DNA from: Chitinophagaceae bacterium
GTDB taxonomy: Bacteria; Bacteroidota; Bacteroidia; Chitinophagales; Chitinophagaceae
Assembly (NCBI GenBank): GCA_947458275.1
Contig: CANGYR010000001.1
Coordinates: forward strand, 304,287-368,286
Direction of reading: 5' to 3'
DNA length: 64,000 nt
This document shows, one piece after another, positions 26,055 through 36,129 of this stretch (position 1 is the stretch's first letter; the number at the start of each line of letters is the position of its first letter). Both the position numbers and the translations under genes were made by a program. Under the pieces are notes generated by a model. The model searched no databases. It had not been told where the DNA came from and was given only the letters and a program-made list of their open reading frames with translations.

Positions 26055-29000
26055 TTACATATTTCTCCTGTACTGCCCACCAACGCTGTAAAGGGCATTG
26101 GTAATTTGTCCGAGTGAGCAGAATTTTACAGTTTCCATCAATTCTTCAAACAAGTTGCCATTGTTTATTGCAACCTCTTGAAGCCTTTTCAGCATTTCAT
26201 CAGCTTTGTCTGCATGTCTTTTTTGGAATGCCTGCAAGGTGTCTATCTGGAATTCTTTTTCCTCTGTTGTAGAACGTATCACTTCGGTAGGCAATACTGT
26301 TGGGGATCCTTTTTTGCTGAGGAAAGTATTTACTCCGACGATAGGATATTCACCTGTATGTTTCAGTGTTTCGTAATACAGACTTTCTTCCTGAATCTTA
26401 TTGCGCTGGTACATTCTTTCCATTGCCCCCAGCACACCACCGCGTTCAGTGATGCGGTTGAACTCAGTCATAACAGCATCTTCCACCAGATCCGTTAGCT
26501 CTTCAATGAGGAAAGATCCCTGGTTGGGATTTTCATTTTTGGCTGTACCCAATTCCCGATTGATGATCAGCTGAATAGCCATAGCACGACGAACACTTTC
26601 TTCTGTTGGTGTAGTAATCGCTTCATCGTAGGCGTTAGTATGCAGGGAATTGCAGTTATCGTAAATCGCGTATAGTGCCTGTAATGTAGTGCGGATGTCA
26701 TTGAAATCAATTTCCTGCGCATGTAAACTTCTTCCGCTGGTTTGGATATGATACTTCAGTTTCTGACTACGGCTATTTCCTTTGTATTTATTTTTTATTG
26801 CTTTGGCCCAAATTCTTCTGGCCACTCTTCCGATTACGCTGTATTCGGGATCCATGCCATTACTGAAGAAGAAAGATAAATTAGGAGCGAAATCATCAAT
26901 CTTCATTCCTCTGCTGAGGTAATATTCAACATAAGTAAATCCATTGGCCAGTGTAAATGCCAGCTGAGTAATCGGATTTGCTCCTGCCTCTGCAATGTGA
27001 TAACCGCTGATACTTACACTGTAAAAATTCTGTACGTTTTGTTCAATGAAATATTGCTGCACATCTCCCATCAGTTTCAAAGCAAACTCTGTAGAGAAGA
27101 TACAGGTATTTTGCGCCTGATCTTCTTTAAGAATATCTGCCTGCACTGTTCCCCTTACTGTGGATAATGCAGTAGCTTTTATCTGCTCGTACACATCAGG
27201 TGGCAATACGTCTTTTCCAGTCAAACCAAGCAATCTCAATCCAAGTCCGTCGTTACCTGGAGGCAGTGCGCCAAGCAGCGTACCTTTTTGAGGAATCACT
27301 TCCTTGCCGTTGGTACCCATATATTTTGGAAGATTACTGAGATTGTATTTCGATTCAATGATGCTGTTTACTTCTTCTTTCAGATTGTTCTCAATGATAT
27401 ATTTTTCACACTGCTGATCGATGGCTGCATTCATGAAAAAAGCAAGTATGATGGGAGCCGGACCATTGATGGTCATACTCACGGATGTTTTGGGATCGCA
27501 CAAATCAAAACCGCTGTACAATTTTTTGGCATCATCTACGGTTGCAATACTTACCCCGCTGTTACCTACTTTCCCATAGATATCCGGACGATGGGCAGGA
27601 TCCTCGCCATAAAGCGTAACGCTGTCAAAGGCCGTACTCAAACGTTTGGCCGGCTGACCAACGCTTACATAGTGAAACCTTCTGTTGGTGCGCTCCGGTC
27701 CGCCTTCTCCGGCAAACATCCTGGTAGGATCTTCTCCTTCACGCTTCAAAGGGAATACGCCGGCTGTATAAGGAAATTCACCCGGAACATTCTCCTGTAA
27801 CTGCCACTTCAAAATATCGCCCCAGTCGCTGTATTTGGGCAGCAAAACTTTTGGCAACAAGGTGCCGGAAAGGCTTTTATATGTGAGGGGCTGTTTGATT
27901 ATTTTATCTCTGACCTTAAATTCATAAAACTCCTTACTATAACGTTCACGCACAGACGACCAATCCTGAATCAATTTTTTATTAAGGGGATTAAGCTTTT
28001 CCTCAACCGACTGGCTGATTTTGGATAACTCGCTCACGATACTCTCCGAATCACCAACCGCATTGATTGTCCCGTTGATCTGATAAAGCTGACTAGCTAT
28101 TTTCGCCTGATCATTGGTCCAGTCGTTGTATTCCTTAACCGTATCAGCTATTTCGGCGAGATAACGAACCCTTGCAGGTGGTATAATGGTTGACTGACTT
28201 CCTGTTGCTTTGTCAGTTTGCTTTTGTTCTTTGCCGTCAAACCTTACTCCGGTTTTTTCGGCTACTTTTTCCATCAGCCTGTCAAACAGCAGATTCACTC
28301 CGGCATCATTGAATTGAGCGGCTATTGATCCTACAATTGGAAGTTCCTCGTCTTTGGCATCCCAGAGACCATGGTTTCTTTTGTATTGCTTACGCACATC
28401 ATGCAATGCATCCAGTGCACCTGCCTTATCAAATTTATTAACACAAACCACATCAGCATAATCCAACATGTTGATTTTTTCCAACTGAGAAGGGGCGCCA
28501 TATTCGGGCGTCATGACGTACATGCTGATATTGCAATAATCCAGAATAGAGGCGTCGCTTTGTCCAACGCCGGCACTTTCCAGAATCACAAAATCATACC
28601 CGGCATCTTTGCAGATATCAATAGCTTCCTGCACATATTTACTCAGGGCCTTGTCACTTTCTCTGGTAGCCAGACTACGCATATATGCTCTGGGAGATGA
28701 AATGGAATTCATACGAATTCTGTCACCCAATAAAGCCCCTCCGGTTTTTTTCTTGGAAGGATCTACAGATATCACTGCAATGGTTTTATCTGTGTAGGTA
28801 TTTAGAAATCTGCGTACAATCTCATCCGTTACCGAAGATTTACCTGCTCCGCCGGTTCCGGTTATTCCCAAAACAGGAGCATTTTTATTTTCTTTTGAGA
28901 TGCTTTCATTGTTGGCAATTCCATTTTCAGCATTGGTGATTTTACGTGCGATTGTTCTTGTATCTATCGCCTCTCCCAGTGTCATTGGGTTTTTGTAAAC

Positions 29001-29441
29001 GCCATTGCCATTCAAACTAAAATCACATTGTCTGATTACATCTTCAATCATTCCTTCCAGCCCCATATTCCTTCCATCATCGGGTGAATATATCCGGGTG
29101 ATGCCATACTGATGTAACTCTTCAATTTCAGAAGGAAGGATTGTACCACCTCCGCCACCAAAAATTTTTATATGCCCGCATCCGTTTTCTTCAAGTAAGT
29201 CCTTCATGTACTTAAAAAACTCCACATGCCCGCCCTGATAACTAGTGATAGCAATCCCCTGCACATCTTCTTCAATCGCACATTCAACAATCTCAGCAAC
29301 ACTGCGGTTGTGCCCCAAATGAATAATTTCCGCGCCTTTACTTTGCAGAATCCGGCGCATAATATTAATGGCAGCATCGTGCCCATCAAACAATGAAGCA
29401 GCCGTTACAATTCTAACCTTTTGTTGGGGAGAATAACTCAT
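26055..29441 (-). CDS. icmF: Fused B12-dependent acyl-CoA mutase with G-protein chaperone, IcmF-type
   Basis: About 1128 residues with three parts. First is a B12-binding domain (about 10-140: [12 protein letters not shown] with the cobalt-ligating His, then SYQGGH and FGGGGGT). Next is a MeaB-like GTPase domain (Walker [10 protein letters not shown] near 194-202; [26 protein letters not shown]). Last is the acyl-CoA mutase barrel from about residue 560 ([30 protein letters not shown]). This order defines IcmF, which interconverts isobutyryl- and n-butyryl-CoA and is accompanied by its own GTPase. Related fused mutases act on other branched acyl-CoAs, so the substrate is inferred. I start at MSYSPQQ. 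Confidence 0.93.
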   Translation of the reverse strand: MSYSPQQKVRIVTAASLFDGHDAAINIMRRILQSKGAEIIHLGHNRSVAEIVECAIEEDVQGIAITSYQGGHVEFFKYMKDLLEENGCGHIKIFGGGGGTILPSEIEELHQYGITRIYSPDDGRNMGLEGMIEDVIRQCDFSLNGNGVYKNPMTLGEAIDTRTIARKITNAENGIANNESISKENKNAPVLGITGTGGAGKSSVTDEIVRRFLNTYTDKTIAVISVDPSKKKTGGALLGDRIRMNSISSPRAYMRSLATRESDKALSKYVQEAIDICKDAGYDFVILESAGVGQSDASILDYCNISMYVMTPEYGAPSQLEKINMLDYADVVCVNKFDKAGALDALHDVRKQYKRNHGLWDAKDEELPIVGSIAAQFNDAGVNLLFDRLMEKVAEKTGVRFDGKEQKQTDKATGSQSTIIPPARVRYLAEIADTVKEYNDWTNDQAKIASQLYQINGTINAVGDSESIVSELSKISQSVEEKLNPLNKKLIQDWSSVRERYSKEFYEFKVRDKIIKQPLTYKSLSGTLLPKVLLPKYSDWGDILKWQLQENVPGEFPYTAGVFPLKREGEDPTRMFAGEGGPERTNRRFHYVSVGQPAKRLSTAFDSVTLYGEDPAHRPDIYGKVGNSGVSIATVDDAKKLYSGFDLCDPKTSVSMTINGPAPIILAFFMNAAIDQQCEKYIIENNLKEEVNSIIESKYNLSNLPKYMGTNGKEVIPQKGTLLGALPPGNDGLGLRLLGLTGKDVLPPDVYEQIKATALSTVRGTVQADILKEDQAQNTCIFSTEFALKLMGDVQQYFIEQNVQNFYSVSISGYHIAEAGANPITQLAFTLANGFTYVEYYLSRGMKIDDFAPNLSFFFSNGMDPEYSVIGRVARRIWAKAIKNKYKGNSRSQKLKYHIQTSGRSLHAQEIDFNDIRTTLQALYAIYDNCNSLHTNAYDEAITTPTEESVRRAMAIQLIINRELGTAKNENPNQGSFLIEELTDLVEDAVMTEFNRITERGGVLGAMERMYQRNKIQEESLYYETLKHTGEYPIVGVNTFLSKKGSPTVLPTEVIRSTTEEKEFQIDTLQAFQKRHADKADEMLKRLQEVAINNGNLFEELMETVKFCSLGQITNALYSVGGQYRRNM

Positions 29442-29503
29442 AGTTTTCTGTTTTAAATAAAACAATAGTCAAAGCAATCTGTTCGCAACCTGATTTTCGG
29501 ATG

Positions 29504-29511
29504 CAAATTTA
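29504..29511 (-). promoter_or_regulatory. Candidate -7 box TAAATTTG for icmF
   Basis: Minus-strand TAAATTTG followed by C, about 62 nt before the icmF ATG, in the gap behind ksgA. Confidence 0.45.
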
Positions 29512-29537
29512 CATATAATAAGCTTTAAATCACCCTA

Positions 29538-30293
29538 TTAGGACTTCATTTTGAAGGTCAGGGCGGCATATTCCTCTATACTTAATGCCTCCGCCCTTTT
29601 ATTGAATATCTCATCCTGCAGCATTTCCGGAGAAAATTGAGCTTTCAGGGCATTACGAAGTGTTTTTCTTCGCTGATTGAAAGCTGTTTTTACCAATACC
29701 CAGTAAGATCGGTCGGATTTTACATTTAATGGAGTGATTCTTCTTGTAAAACGAACCACACCGCTCATAACTTTCGGTGGGGGATTAAAACATTCGGGGC
29801 CCACATCAAATAAATATTCAACATCATAGTAAGCCTGTATCAGCGCACTAAGCACACCATATACTTTAGAACCCGGAGCCGAGGCGGCTCTTTCGGCAAC
29901 CTCTTTTTGAAACATGCCGATAATTACAGGCACTTCATCCTTCCACTCTAAAATTTTAAAAAGTATCTGCGTGGAGATGTTATAAGGAAAGTTTCCGATG
30001 ATGGTAAATGGACCTGTGAAAGGCTTTTCAATATCGAGAAAACTCGCTAAAATAATTTTGTCTTTTATAAGAGGATACCTCGCAGATAAATAATCAACTT
30101 TTTCTTTATCAAGTTCTACGGCCCTGAAATCAATTTCCGGGATACTTAAAAGATCTTTAGTCAGCGCCCCTGCTCCGGGACCAACTTCAAGCAATTGCTG
30201 AAATGAATGCCGGTGTAAGGCAGCAATTATCTTATCAATCACAGACTGATCTTTCAAAAAATGCTGACCCAGAGACTTCTTTAATGTATACAT
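29538..30293 (-). CDS. ksgA: 16S rRNA dimethyltransferase KsgA/RsmA
   Basis: SAM-dependent enzyme dimethylating two adjacent adenosines near the 3' end of 16S rRNA during small-subunit maturation. 251 residues. Motifs: KKSLGQHFLKDQSVIDKI, SAM-binding LLEVGPGAGALTKDLL, catalytic IGNFPYNISTQILFKIL, FQKEVAERA, and FNPPPKVMSGVVRF. The C-terminal segment contains FNQRRKTLRNAL. It is divergent from pdxA. Confidence 0.97.
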   Translation of the reverse strand: MYTLKKSLGQHFLKDQSVIDKIIAALHRHSFQQLLEVGPGAGALTKDLLSIPEIDFRAVELDKEKVDYLSARYPLIKDKIILASFLDIEKPFTGPFTIIGNFPYNISTQILFKILEWKDEVPVIIGMFQKEVAERAASAPGSKVYGVLSALIQAYYDVEYLFDVGPECFNPPPKVMSGVVRFTRRITPLNVKSDRSYWVLVKTAFNQRRKTLRNALKAQFSPEMLQDEIFNKRAEALSIEEYAALTFKMKS

Positions 30294-30298
30294 TGGTA

Positions 30299-30306
30299 CA
30301 AAAATA
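30299..30306 (-). promoter_or_regulatory. Candidate -7 box TATTTTTG next to start codon
   Basis: Minus-strand TAnnTTTG match ending 5 nt before the ksgA ATG, implying a leaderless or near-leaderless transcript if used. No clear -33 TTG. Confidence 0.42.
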
Positions 30307-30384
30307 CTGTTTATTGTCCGACAGATGACTGCCGGCCTGTATCAGCAAATAAAATCGTACTTTTACCGTCCAAAGAATGAATAC

Positions 30385-31479
30385 ATGAGTGGATCTACTG
30401 AACATAAACCTGTCATCGGCTTTAGCTGCGGAGATATAAATGGCATTGGCATTGAGTTGATTATTAAAGTCTTGAGTGACAATCGTATACTGGACATTTG
30501 CACTCCGGTAATTTTTGCCAATAACAAACTGATTAATTTTTACAAAAAATCACTTCCGGATTTAAATATTAATTTTTCTTCCATCAAGGATGCAACTAAA
30601 ATCAATACCAAGCAGGTAAACTTGTTTAACTGTTGGGAGGAAGACGTTGTCGTTACACCCGGTGTAATGAATGATGATGGCGGAAAATATGCTATTTTGA
30701 GTCTAACTACTGCTGCTGAAGCATTGAAAGCAGGTAAAATAGACGGACTGGTTACGTTGCCAATTCACAAAAAAAATATTCAGTCAGGTCAATTTAATTA
30801 TACCGGTCACACTCCCTATTTGAAAAAATTATTCGGCGGATCGGATGTTGCTATGTTGATGATTGCAGAAAACATGCGTGTTGGATTGCTCACCGAACAT
30901 TTGCCTGTAAAAGAAGTTGCTCAATTTATTACCCGCGAAAGCATCATCAGTAAGCTACAGGTAATCAATCAGTCGCTTAAAAGAGATTTCGGGATCACCA
31001 AACCTAAAATAGCTGTACTGGGTTTGAACCCTCATGCCGGTGATGAAGGTTTGATTGGCAAAGAGGAAATTGATGTGATTAAACCAAGCATAAAAGAAGC
31101 GAAGCAAAAAGATATTTTTTGTTTTGGCCCCTATAGTGCTGACGCATTTTTTGCAAGAGGGCAACACGAAAAATTTGATGCAGTATTGGCTATATATCAC
31201 GACCAGGGCTTGATTCCATTCAAATCACTTTCTCTCGGTGAAGGAGTTAATTATACAGCCGGACTTAAAGGAGTGAGAACTTCCCCTGATCATGGAACAG
31301 CTTTTGATATTGCAGGAAAAGGAATAGCGGACGAAACCTCCACCAGACAAGCTCTCTTTAGTTGTATCGATATCATTAATAACAGAAAAGAGTATGAAAA
31401 CCAGCGGAGCAATCCTTTGAGAAAAATGAGTTCTGCCGTTGTTGCCAATGCGGTTGATGAAAAAATTACCGAGGATTGA
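30385..31479 (+). CDS. pdxA: 4-hydroxythreonine-4-phosphate dehydrogenase
   Basis: Metal- and NAD-dependent enzyme of pyridoxal-5'-phosphate synthesis (DXP-dependent route). About 364 residues from MSGSTEHKPVIGFSCGDINGIGIELI. An upstream in-frame ATG at 30325 would add 20 residues with no family match. Metal ligand motifs: NYTGHTPYLKKLFGG, IYHDQGLIPFKSLSLGEGVNYTAG and RTSPDHGTAFDIAGKG. Active-site GLVTLPIHKKNI is also seen. Its stop is one base from the stop of the opposing LolA-like gene. No other pdx gene is nearby. Confidence 0.94.
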   Translation: MSGSTEHKPVIGFSCGDINGIGIELIIKVLSDNRILDICTPVIFANNKLINFYKKSLPDLNINFSSIKDATKINTKQVNLFNCWEEDVVVTPGVMNDDGGKYAILSLTTAAEALKAGKIDGLVTLPIHKKNIQSGQFNYTGHTPYLKKLFGGSDVAMLMIAENMRVGLLTEHLPVKEVAQFITRESIISKLQVINQSLKRDFGITKPKIAVLGLNPHAGDEGLIGKEEIDVIKPSIKEAKQKDIFCFGPYSADAFFARGQHEKFDAVLAIYHDQGLIPFKSLSLGEGVNYTAGLKGVRTSPDHGTAFDIAGKGIADETSTRQALFSCIDIINNRKEYENQRSNPLRKMSSAVVANAVDEKITED

Positions 31480-31480
31480 T

Positions 31481-32164
31481 TTATTTGAATATAGATTCTG
31501 CGACTCCTTGATTGATTTTATATTGAGAGAATAACAGCTCCGCTACTCCTTTGTTGCTTTTTATGGTTTTGGCTTTATTGTCGCTACTCGTTTCAAAATC
31601 AAAAGTTATTCCCTTAGGTAGTTTGTAATCTTTTGTATTGAAAGAAAATACCACCTTATCGGGCAAGCCATATTCAGAATATTTCCCATAACTCAACAAC
31701 AACTCGTATGTGCCACTTTCCTTGGTGGTAGTCTTTGACTTCAGCAGTAAATTATTTACAGGATCTATATAGATGGTAGACAATACTACGTCGCTGTTAT
31801 CGTCATTGGGTAGAAGCTTTGCCACTCTTACTAGAGTATTGCCTATCTTGTCTGTGCCGGCGTCAATGATACTGAAGTCTTCAGAAAGCAGATTGTTGAT
31901 ATTAAAGCTCACCGCGCCTTTGGGAATGAAAGAAACGCCTTTGGTGCTTTTGAGTTTCAGTTTATTGGGTTTCTTAAAATAAACATTTACATCTGCTAAC
32001 GGAACTTTGAGAAAGGCCACATTGGTTTTCATTTTGCCGCTGGCCTCATAATCATTCACCTTTTCTATTTTTTGTCTGACTTTTGTAATCAGCCCTTTGA
32101 TATCCTGCGCGAGCATACTCTTTGAAAAGAGTAATAAACATGATAGAAAAAATGTTCTTAACAT
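31481..32164 (-). CDS. LolA-like periplasmic outer-membrane lipoprotein carrier protein
   Basis: A 227-residue secreted protein with a signal peptide (MLRTFFLSCLLLFSKSMLAQ) and an antiparallel-sheet fold like LolA/LolB. The N-terminal part DIKGLITKVRQKIEKVNDYEASGKMKT resembles LolA-type openings. Further strands are seen in VNVYFKKPNKLKLKSTKGVSFIPKGA and TIYIDPVNNLLLKSKTTTKESGTYELLLSYGKY. It is the last gene of a three-gene operon behind an ABC transporter (13-nt gap). It may bind lipid or lipoprotein; this is inferred from fold only. Confidence 0.65.
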   Translation of the reverse strand: MLRTFFLSCLLLFSKSMLAQDIKGLITKVRQKIEKVNDYEASGKMKTNVAFLKVPLADVNVYFKKPNKLKLKSTKGVSFIPKGAVSFNINNLLSEDFSIIDAGTDKIGNTLVRVAKLLPNDDNSDVVLSTIYIDPVNNLLLKSKTTTKESGTYELLLSYGKYSEYGLPDKVVFSFNTKDYKLPKGITFDFETSSDNKAKTIKSNKGVAELLFSQYKINQGVAESIFK

Positions 32165-32177
32165 AATGACGATTTAT

Positions 32178-33071
32178 TTACGATAAAATATCTTTCTTTC
32201 TGAAAACAGCAATGGTGATGCCGAGTAACAAAAAAATATGTGCAATTAAAATAAACAGACTGTTTCTGATAGCGGGCCAGTTTTCAATGCTTCCCGGTAT
32301 GGGCTGCCCCTCCGTATTGGTGCCAATATAGAAAAAGCCTTTCCATCCAACAAGATAGGAAGTAAACAACCATGGTTTTACATTTTTATCAATCACCGGC
32401 ACATTTAGGTTGGAAACAATCGTAAAAATAATTACGATACAAACTGTGGTAATGATTGGTCCAATAGAATTTTCAGCAAAAACCGAAAGCAACAGTGCCA
32501 ATGCGGCAATCACTGTCAATGCTATGGCTGCATATCCAAAAGCGGCAAAATAACGCCAGATAACATCATCTTTTAAGATTTGTAAAATCTGAGATTCTTC
32601 TCCTTTTACCCTGAAAATGAGCATATCATCCATTCCAAAAATGAGTATACTCAGAAAAAGTGCCATAACGGCCATCCATACCAGAAGCAAAATTGTATAA
32701 ATGAATGAGGCGATAAACTTTGACAAAATAATCTGGCTTCTGCTGATGGGCTTGGTGAGCATCAACCTGAGTGTCCCCATATTTGCTTCTCCCGAAATGG
32801 CATCGCCGGCTATAAGTGCCACCAAAATTGGAATTTGCACCAATAAAGTATTGAGAATGATGTAGCACATAAAATATCCGTTGATGGCATTCTCTTTATT
32901 GAGTTCGAAATTATCCTGCACATTTTGCAGCATTAAATCCATGTAGCTCTTTCCATCTGCTTTGAACGCCAGTTGAAAAATCAATACAATGGCAGTAATA
33001 GCCGCAAAAGAAAGATAAGTCCTTGGTCTTTTTGATATTTTAAAAAGTTCAATTTGCAACAGGCTCCACAT
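32178..33071 (-). CDS. ABC-2-type transporter permease
   Basis: About 297 residues from MWSLLQIELFKISKRPRTYLSF, with six hydrophobic segments spread through the protein. The conserved ABC-2 feature is the cytoplasmic loop GDAISGEANMGTLRLMLTKPISRSQIILSKF. The start overlaps the end of the upstream ATPase gene by 23 nt, which indicates translational coupling. An in-frame ATG further upstream would extend it deeper into that gene and is less likely. The substrate is unknown. Confidence 0.87.
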   Translation of the reverse strand: MWSLLQIELFKISKRPRTYLSFAAITAIVLIFQLAFKADGKSYMDLMLQNVQDNFELNKENAINGYFMCYIILNTLLVQIPILVALIAGDAISGEANMGTLRLMLTKPISRSQIILSKFIASFIYTILLLVWMAVMALFLSILIFGMDDMLIFRVKGEESQILQILKDDVIWRYFAAFGYAAIALTVIAALALLLSVFAENSIGPIITTVCIVIIFTIVSNLNVPVIDKNVKPWLFTSYLVGWKGFFYIGTNTEGQPIPGSIENWPAIRNSLFILIAHIFLLLGITIAVFRKKDILS

Positions 33072-33981
33072 GATTTTCGGGATTAGTGAGTGAAAGAAAA
33101 TACGCTTCAAGAGAATGCCTCGGCTGAAGTGCATGAATGCCGATATTGGATTCAGTAAGATGCTTAACCAAAAGTGGGATATCGGATTTGCTAATTTGTA
33201 GCTCTATTCTATCGGCTTTACGCACCAATGATCCTGTCCAGTTAGTGTTTTGAAGCGTAACAAAAGCTAAATCATTGTCAGTGGTGTCTATTTGTAATGA
33301 AGTTTTCGAAGGGTCCAGTAATTCACGAACACTTCCTTCTACAATTTTTTTGCCTTTATCTATCACAATCATTCGATTGGCAATTAATTCAATTTCACTG
33401 AGCAAATGAGAAGACACCATCACCGTTTTATTCATTTCATAGCTCAATGAAAGAATCAATTTTCGCATATCCGCTATTCCCTGCGGATCGAGACCATTGG
33501 TAGGTTCATCCAAAATAATGAGAGAGGGATTGTGAATCAGTGCTACGGCAATGCCAAGTCTTTGTTTCATTCCCTGACTGAAAGTATTGACTTTACTGTT
33601 ATATCTATCTGCAAGTCCAACTCTGTCAAGCTCTTCCATGATTTTTTTTCTGTCTGCTTTCATATTACTAATCTTGGCAAAAATCGAAAGATTATCATAT
33701 GCCGATAGATATTTGTATAAATCAGGTCTCTCTATAATGGCTCCGATATTCTGCAGAATTTCATTCCTGTGTGTATTCAAATCATTTCCAAATATGTATA
33801 TCTCACCGGAAGTGGGCTGAATGAGTGATAACAACATTCTGATGGTGGTAGATTTGCCGGCGCCATTCTGACCGAGGAAACCATAAACATCACCCTGGTT
33901 AACATGAAAAGAAAGTTCATTAACCGCAGTGTGCTGCTTGTAATGCTTGGTAAGATTTTTTACCTCAAGAATGGTTTGCAT
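33049..33981 (-). CDS. ABC transporter ATP-binding protein
   Basis: About 310 residues from MQTILEVKNLTKHY. Walker A GQNGAGKSTTIRMLL, signature FSQGMKQRLGIAVAL, Walker B LIILDEPTNGLDPQG and H-loop VMVSSHLLSEIE. A C-terminal extension of about 90 residues resembles those of ABC-2 exporters. It forms an exporter with the overlapping permease; the LolA-like gene completes the operon. Upstream on this strand lies a long gene-free gap. Confidence 0.92.
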   Translation of the reverse strand: MQTILEVKNLTKHYKQHTAVNELSFHVNQGDVYGFLGQNGAGKSTTIRMLLSLIQPTSGEIYIFGNDLNTHRNEILQNIGAIIERPDLYKYLSAYDNLSIFAKISNMKADRKKIMEELDRVGLADRYNSKVNTFSQGMKQRLGIAVALIHNPSLIILDEPTNGLDPQGIADMRKLILSLSYEMNKTVMVSSHLLSEIELIANRMIVIDKGKKIVEGSVRELLDPSKTSLQIDTTDNDLAFVTLQNTNWTGSLVRKADRIELQISKSDIPLLVKHLTESNIGIHALQPRHSLEAYFLSLTNPENHVEPVAN

Positions 33982-34737
33982 ATAATAACATAACATCGGC
34001 AATTGACTAAAGTTTGAAAATATTATTCGGTTTCGCCGACGAAGGGCTCACATTTATATAAAATTTATTTATACTACTTCCGCACGATTATTACACACTG
34101 CTCAATAAATGAATAAATGAACTCAAACACAAAGCTTTTTGAATGAATGAATTGGGGTTTTATTATAAATAAATTACATTGATTAGATGCTCCAAATATT
34201 TCATATTATAAATTATTATGCTCTAATTATGACTAATGAATGATAAAGAAAATCCAGGAAGCAATAAGATATATGATGAAATATTTTTAATTATGCGCTT
34301 GTTTTGATTTATTAAATCTCAGATTAATTTTTTGCCTGTTTCAGTGCAGAAAAATGTAGTTGTTAATAGCTAGAATGAGGCAAATTATAATCTTAATTAA
34401 TTTTATACCAATTATTTATACATAATAACATTTAACGTATTGTATTTTTTTATTCTGAAAAAACTTATTCACACAGCGAAAATTATATTTTTTTTTGTGG
34501 TGGCAATTTGTAATTTAGCATCAGAATTTAATGGGTTAGTAAGTAAAAAGGGCCGACAGAAATGTCGGCTCTTTTACTTTTTAAAAACTACCATCTTTGA
34601 ATTTTTGATTCATCATTTTTTTATTCCTCAGGTTTTTCTCACTGAAAAAAATTTACCTGACAATTAAATTCTGATAATTTTTTTTCAAAAACCCTTCTGA
34701 TTTTTTTCATCTGAAAAATTGACTTTACATTTACCGA
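33982..34737. other. AT-rich gene-free region between divergent genes
   Basis: About 750 nt with no convincing coding frame. The 75-codon frame at 34440-34667 begins with TTG, is biased in composition and runs through a terminator stem, so I discount it. The region must hold promoters for the ABC operon (minus) and radA (plus). It also holds a strong plus-strand terminator at about 34546-34580 with no gene ahead of it, hinting at a small RNA somewhere upstream of it. Confidence 0.5.
34546..34580. terminator. Strong intrinsic terminator without an upstream gene
   Basis: Core stem GCCGACA / TGTCGGC (34552-34558 and 34563-34569) with a GAAA loop, extended by G-T, G-C and four A-T pairs to about 13 bp, then a T-rich tract. 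The A-rich left flank lets it work in both directions. It ends a plus-strand transcript about 155 nt before radA. Confidence 0.7.
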
Positions 34738-36111
34738 ATGAGTAAAACGAAGTCTTCATTTTTTTGTCAGGGTTGCGGATATGAAAGTGCGAAGTGGTTA
34801 GGTAAATGTCCTACATGTAATCAGTGGAACACTTTCGTGGAGGAAGTCGTTGTGAAAGGAAATGACAAATCAACTAAAGACGACTGGAAAGATTATTCCG
34901 GTACCGGAAAAATAAAAACCGTATCCATCAATGAGGTCAGCAGTGCTGAAGAAAAAAGAATAGCAACGACGGACGCTGAATTGAATCGTGTATTGGGAGG
35001 AGGCATTGTAACAGGAAGCATTATTCTTGTTGCAGGAGAACCAGGTATTGGTAAATCTACTTTGTTTTTACAAAACGGGCTCTCCCTAAAAGACATAACC
35101 ACATTATATATCAGCGGTGAAGAAAGTGAGCAGCAAATAAAAATGCGTGCAGACAGGATTGGGGTTGCAAACGAACGGTTTTATTTACTTACCGAAACAG
35201 ACACGCAAACCATCTTCAAAGAAATTAAAAAATTAAAGCCGCAGTTGGTTATTGTAGATTCCATTCAAACCATTCAATCTCCGTTTGTTGAATCTTCTCC
35301 CGGCAGTGTAAGCCAAATCAGAGAGTGTGCTGCCGAAATGCAGCGCTTTGCCAAAGAAACAAATACACCGGTCATTCTGATTGGACATATCAATAAAGAC
35401 GGCAACATTGCCGGACCAAAAATACTGGAGCACATGGTGGATACCGTTCTCCAGTTTGAGGGCGATCGTCACTATGCTTATAGAATACTCAGGACATTAA
35501 AGAACAGATTTGGCTCAACATCCGAACTTGGTATTTATGAAATGACCGGCAACGGAATGAGAGCGGTCAGCAATCCAAGTGAAATATTAATCACACAGAA
35601 GGAGGATCAGCTGAGTGGCATTGCTATTGCCGCTACCGTAGAAGGCATGCGACCTCTTTTACTGGAAACACAGGCACTGGTTACACAAAGTGTATATGGA
35701 ACTCCTCAAAGAACTGTCAGCGGATTTGATCTTCGGAGATTGCAACTGCTGCTGGCTGTCCTGGAAAAAAGAGGCGGATTTCATTTCGGAGTGAAAGATG
35801 TTTTTGTAAATATTGCCGGCGGTATTAAAGTAGAAGACCCTTCCATAGATCTCTCTATTGTTACAGCACTGCTCAGCAGTTATGAAGATGTGCCCGTTCC
35901 CCAGCATATATGCTTTGCCGGCGAAGTAGGATTGAGCGGAGAAATCAGAGCGGTCAACAGAATAGAACAGCGTATTGCCGAAGCGGAAAAACTGGGTTTT
36001 GAAAAAATTATTCTGAGTAAATACAATTCAAAGGCGCTGACCAAATTAAAATTCGGCATTGAAGTAGTGTCTCTTGGGAAAGTAGAAGAACTTTACCAGT
36101 ATTTATTTTAA
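34738..36111 (+). CDS. radA: DNA repair protein RadA/Sms
   Basis: RecA-like ATPase that promotes branch migration in recombinational repair and natural transformation. 457 residues. N-terminal C4 zinc finger FFCQGCGYESAKWLGKCPTCNQWN, Walker A VAGEPGIGKSTLFLQ, RadA motif KNRFGSTSELGIYEM, and a C-terminal Lon-like domain (FVNIAGGIKVEDPSIDLSIVTALLSSYEDVPVPQHICFAGEVGLSGEIRAV). A TACATTTA box ends 4 nt before the ATG. comF follows after 18 nt, so the two probably share a transcript. Confidence 0.96.
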   Translation: MSKTKSSFFCQGCGYESAKWLGKCPTCNQWNTFVEEVVVKGNDKSTKDDWKDYSGTGKIKTVSINEVSSAEEKRIATTDAELNRVLGGGIVTGSIILVAGEPGIGKSTLFLQNGLSLKDITTLYISGEESEQQIKMRADRIGVANERFYLLTETDTQTIFKEIKKLKPQLVIVDSIQTIQSPFVESSPGSVSQIRECAAEMQRFAKETNTPVILIGHINKDGNIAGPKILEHMVDTVLQFEGDRHYAYRILRTLKNRFGSTSELGIYEMTGNGMRAVSNPSEILITQKEDQLSGIAIAATVEGMRPLLLETQALVTQSVYGTPQRTVSGFDLRRLQLLLAVLEKRGGFHFGVKDVFVNIAGGIKVEDPSIDLSIVTALLSSYEDVPVPQHICFAGEVGLSGEIRAVNRIEQRIAEAEKLGFEKIILSKYNSKALTKLKFGIEVVSLGKVEELYQYLF

Positions 36112-36129
36112 ATAAACCATCCCTACTCT

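Noticed and set aside
34440..34667. A 75-codon frame with hydrophobic start in the AT-rich gap before radA
   Set aside because: It begins with TTG, has low-complexity Phe/Ile/Lys composition, and runs through the 34546-34580 terminator stem. No family likeness.
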